A stretch of 64,000 bases of DNA from Strongylocentrotus droebachiensis (lineage: Eukaryota; Echinodermata; Echinoidea; Camarodonta; Strongylocentrotidae): assembly GCA_035222895.1 (NCBI GenBank), contig JAVYIG010007457.1:26001-90000 (forward strand), read 5' to 3'. The translations under genes and the position numbers were made by a program. Shown one piece after another: positions 40,701-43,700 of this stretch (position 1 is its first letter; each line of letters opens with the position of its first letter). Below the pieces are notes generated by a model. That model did not search any database and was not told the DNA's origin. It was given only the letters and a program-made list of their open reading frames with translations.

Positions 40701-43700
40701 GAATTTGTGTGTGTTTAAACACACTGTACTTATCTTCCTGTATGAGGTATGGTCTAGAGGTTGACTTTGTCCCTGGGTAAAAAAAATGTTACAAAATGAC
40801 AGCCAGCAAATTTTTTTATTACAAGAATCTTACTTTATTGCCTTTTACAAAAGTTTTAATGCATTGGGCAGCACCTCATGTTGAATCAAGTGAATTTTAG
40901 TCTTAACCAAACCTTGTAGAGGTGTTGTGGTCTAGTGGATAAGTCATCGGACTGTGGATCACAGGGTCAGCGGTTCGAGTCCTGCTGCGGCACCCAATGT
41001 CCTTCGGCAACACATTTAATCCACATTTGCATCTCTCCACCCAGGTGTTAAATGGGTACCGGTATGAAGGAATTCCTTGAATGCTGTGAGCGCCGCAATC
41101 TGCTGCCTAGCAGAGCCGGGTAATATTTAGAGCGCCTTGCAAGGTGGATATGTACGCTATATAAATATCCTATATCATTATTATTATTATTATTATTATC
41201 TTATTCCCTTCCAATGTGCATCCCTTTTTACCTCCTAGATGACAAGACCAGAGTGATTCTGGAGGACAGTGGACCGTCAGACTACATCAACGCCAGTCAC
41301 ATCAAGGCACAGGTGGGCAAGGATACCTATGAGTACATCGCCTGCCAGGGACCCCTCCCTAATACCACACAAGACTTCTGGTTGATGGTCTGGGAGCAGA
41401 GGGCGGATGTCATCGCCATGGTAACAATGGACGTTGAGAGTGGAAAGGTGAGATGATGCTTTGATTTTGTTACAAGTGTGTGAGATTTGGAATAAATAGC
41501 AGCAACATCTTTGAGTTTGCCTTGTAAGAAATTCCAAAGATGTTTTTATTAGAATCTACAATAGCATGTCGGAGGTGCTATAATTACTTTTTAAGGATGA
41601 TAATAATGATGATGATGATTGTGTATTTATATCGTGCATTTTCCATACGCACGTTAATATGCTCATACTTATGAAATTGTTCTGTTGTTGAAATCATCCC
41701 TTTCATTAAAATGTGAAAAAAAGCATCTTAAAATACAATTGAAAATACAGGAAAATCATTTTGTCTAATTTTAATTAGTAACAATTCCTGACCCTCTTCC
41801 AAAGTGATGGAATAAGATGTTTGAAAGCATTAAAGGCACACTGCCATACTTGTAGCTACTTGCTCCCTCTATATAGAAAACTTCCCCAATCGGTGCCTGT
41901 TGGTCCCCATGATCCTCTTTTTCTTATGTTAAATGAGAGCTGAGTTAATGAGATAGCCACCTGTCACAGTGACCTCGATGGCTCGCTATGTGGTCTAATC
42001 CCTTCTTGCCCAGTAGTGGTGACGGTCTTTAAGAGAAATGATGAACATAAACAAAAATAGGATGATAGCCTTCTTTTCTGTTCTTGATAGGCAAAAGCTA
42101 TGCTTATAATGTATAGGTTTTTCAGGGTGTATTAATACTGTTTTGTTTCTGTTGTGTGTGTGTGTGTGCATTACAGGTGAAGTGCCATCGCTACTGGCCA
42201 GAATCAGCCAACTCTCCCCTGATGGTTTACAACAGGATTGAAGTACGACTGGAGAATTATCAAAACCTGGACAACTTCAGCATCAGGAGAATACTAATGA
42301 TAGATAATGAGGTAAGACCCCCTTCCCTCCCCCCCCCCCACCCCCTCCTTACCCCTGACCAGCCACCATAACAAGCAAAACTTGTCAGACGAGGTACATG
42401 TGAAATGAAAACTTATATTGTTTACTGAAGGTTTACTGATTATATTAATTTCAATATTGCATTACCAACCATATTCTCTATTAGCCAATAATAGGAAGTG
42501 AAACTATAATTTCACTCTCCAAGCGCCCTAGGTGAATTATACGTCCCTTTTGTTCTCCATATGCATGTACCTTGCACCCACATGACAATAGGCCTACTTT
42601 GAAGCATGCAAAACAGATAATTTTTCTTAGCACTGATCATAATTTATTCAACTGTTATATTCCTCCTATGAATTTGCTTTTAAAGTCATATCATAAAACA
42701 CTTATTTTTCCGCATCCATTACCCACTTCCGTTATCCCACCATAAATATTCTTTGATCTAAGGTGTACCTATAATTGTTTGTTATGAATGTACTATTTTT
42801 AATGACTTTGTAATACTATTGTATTTTGTGCAGTATCCTTGTGTTAATACTTATGTAAATTGCACTCAATTCAGCCGAAAGGCTGCCATGTACAATGTTT
42901 TTTATACCACAATAAATAAAAAAATAAAAAAATAAATGTACATGTAATTGATAATTAAGGCCTTCAATGACCAACAACAATGAGTACCGAATATGTTTTT
43001 CATATACATGAACACTGTAGAATTGTTAAATTGAATTGATGAGAGTCCCACCAATGTATTAGGATGTGTGTGTATCATATGTGACCGATATGATCAGCCA
43101 CTAACCCAAGAACAAAATAACACTGAGTTTACTTCAGAACCAAGGCATTTACCACCAATATAATGTGCCTCTAACATGTAGTTGAGTGAGTCTTGTCATT
43201 CGTATTAAACTTTGGAGAATAGAAGGTGTAAGTTATATATACACAGTAAAACCTGCTTTAAAGACCACCTGTATAGAAAGACCACCTGGCTATAAAGGCC
43301 ACATTTCTGTTTCCTTGAATATTGGTTCTCATTATAAATTTGTACATAAAGACTACCTGCCTAAGAAAACCACCTTTCTTGTCTCCCTTGAGCAGTCTTT
43401 AAAGACAAGTTTCACTGTAATAATGATGCCACCTATAAGGCCCTCATCTTTCATAGAATCTTGGGCTACAGTTGCCACTCAGAGAAATGTATACAGTATG
43501 AACTTGTTTTACTACAGTCAAACCTGCTTTAGTGACAACCTGTTTACAAAGACCACCTGTCTACAAAAGCCACTTTTTGTGTTTCCCTTGGAAATGATTT
43601 CTCATTGAATCATGTACTAAAGGAACCTGTCTTCAAAGATCACCTGTCTACAAAAGCCACTTTTTGTGTTTCCCTTGGCTGGTCGCTATAGACAGGTTTG

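Noticed and set aside
40930-41000. A functional tRNA gene
   Set aside because: The A and B boxes are present but the arms do not pair, and it is followed by a SINE body and ATT tail.
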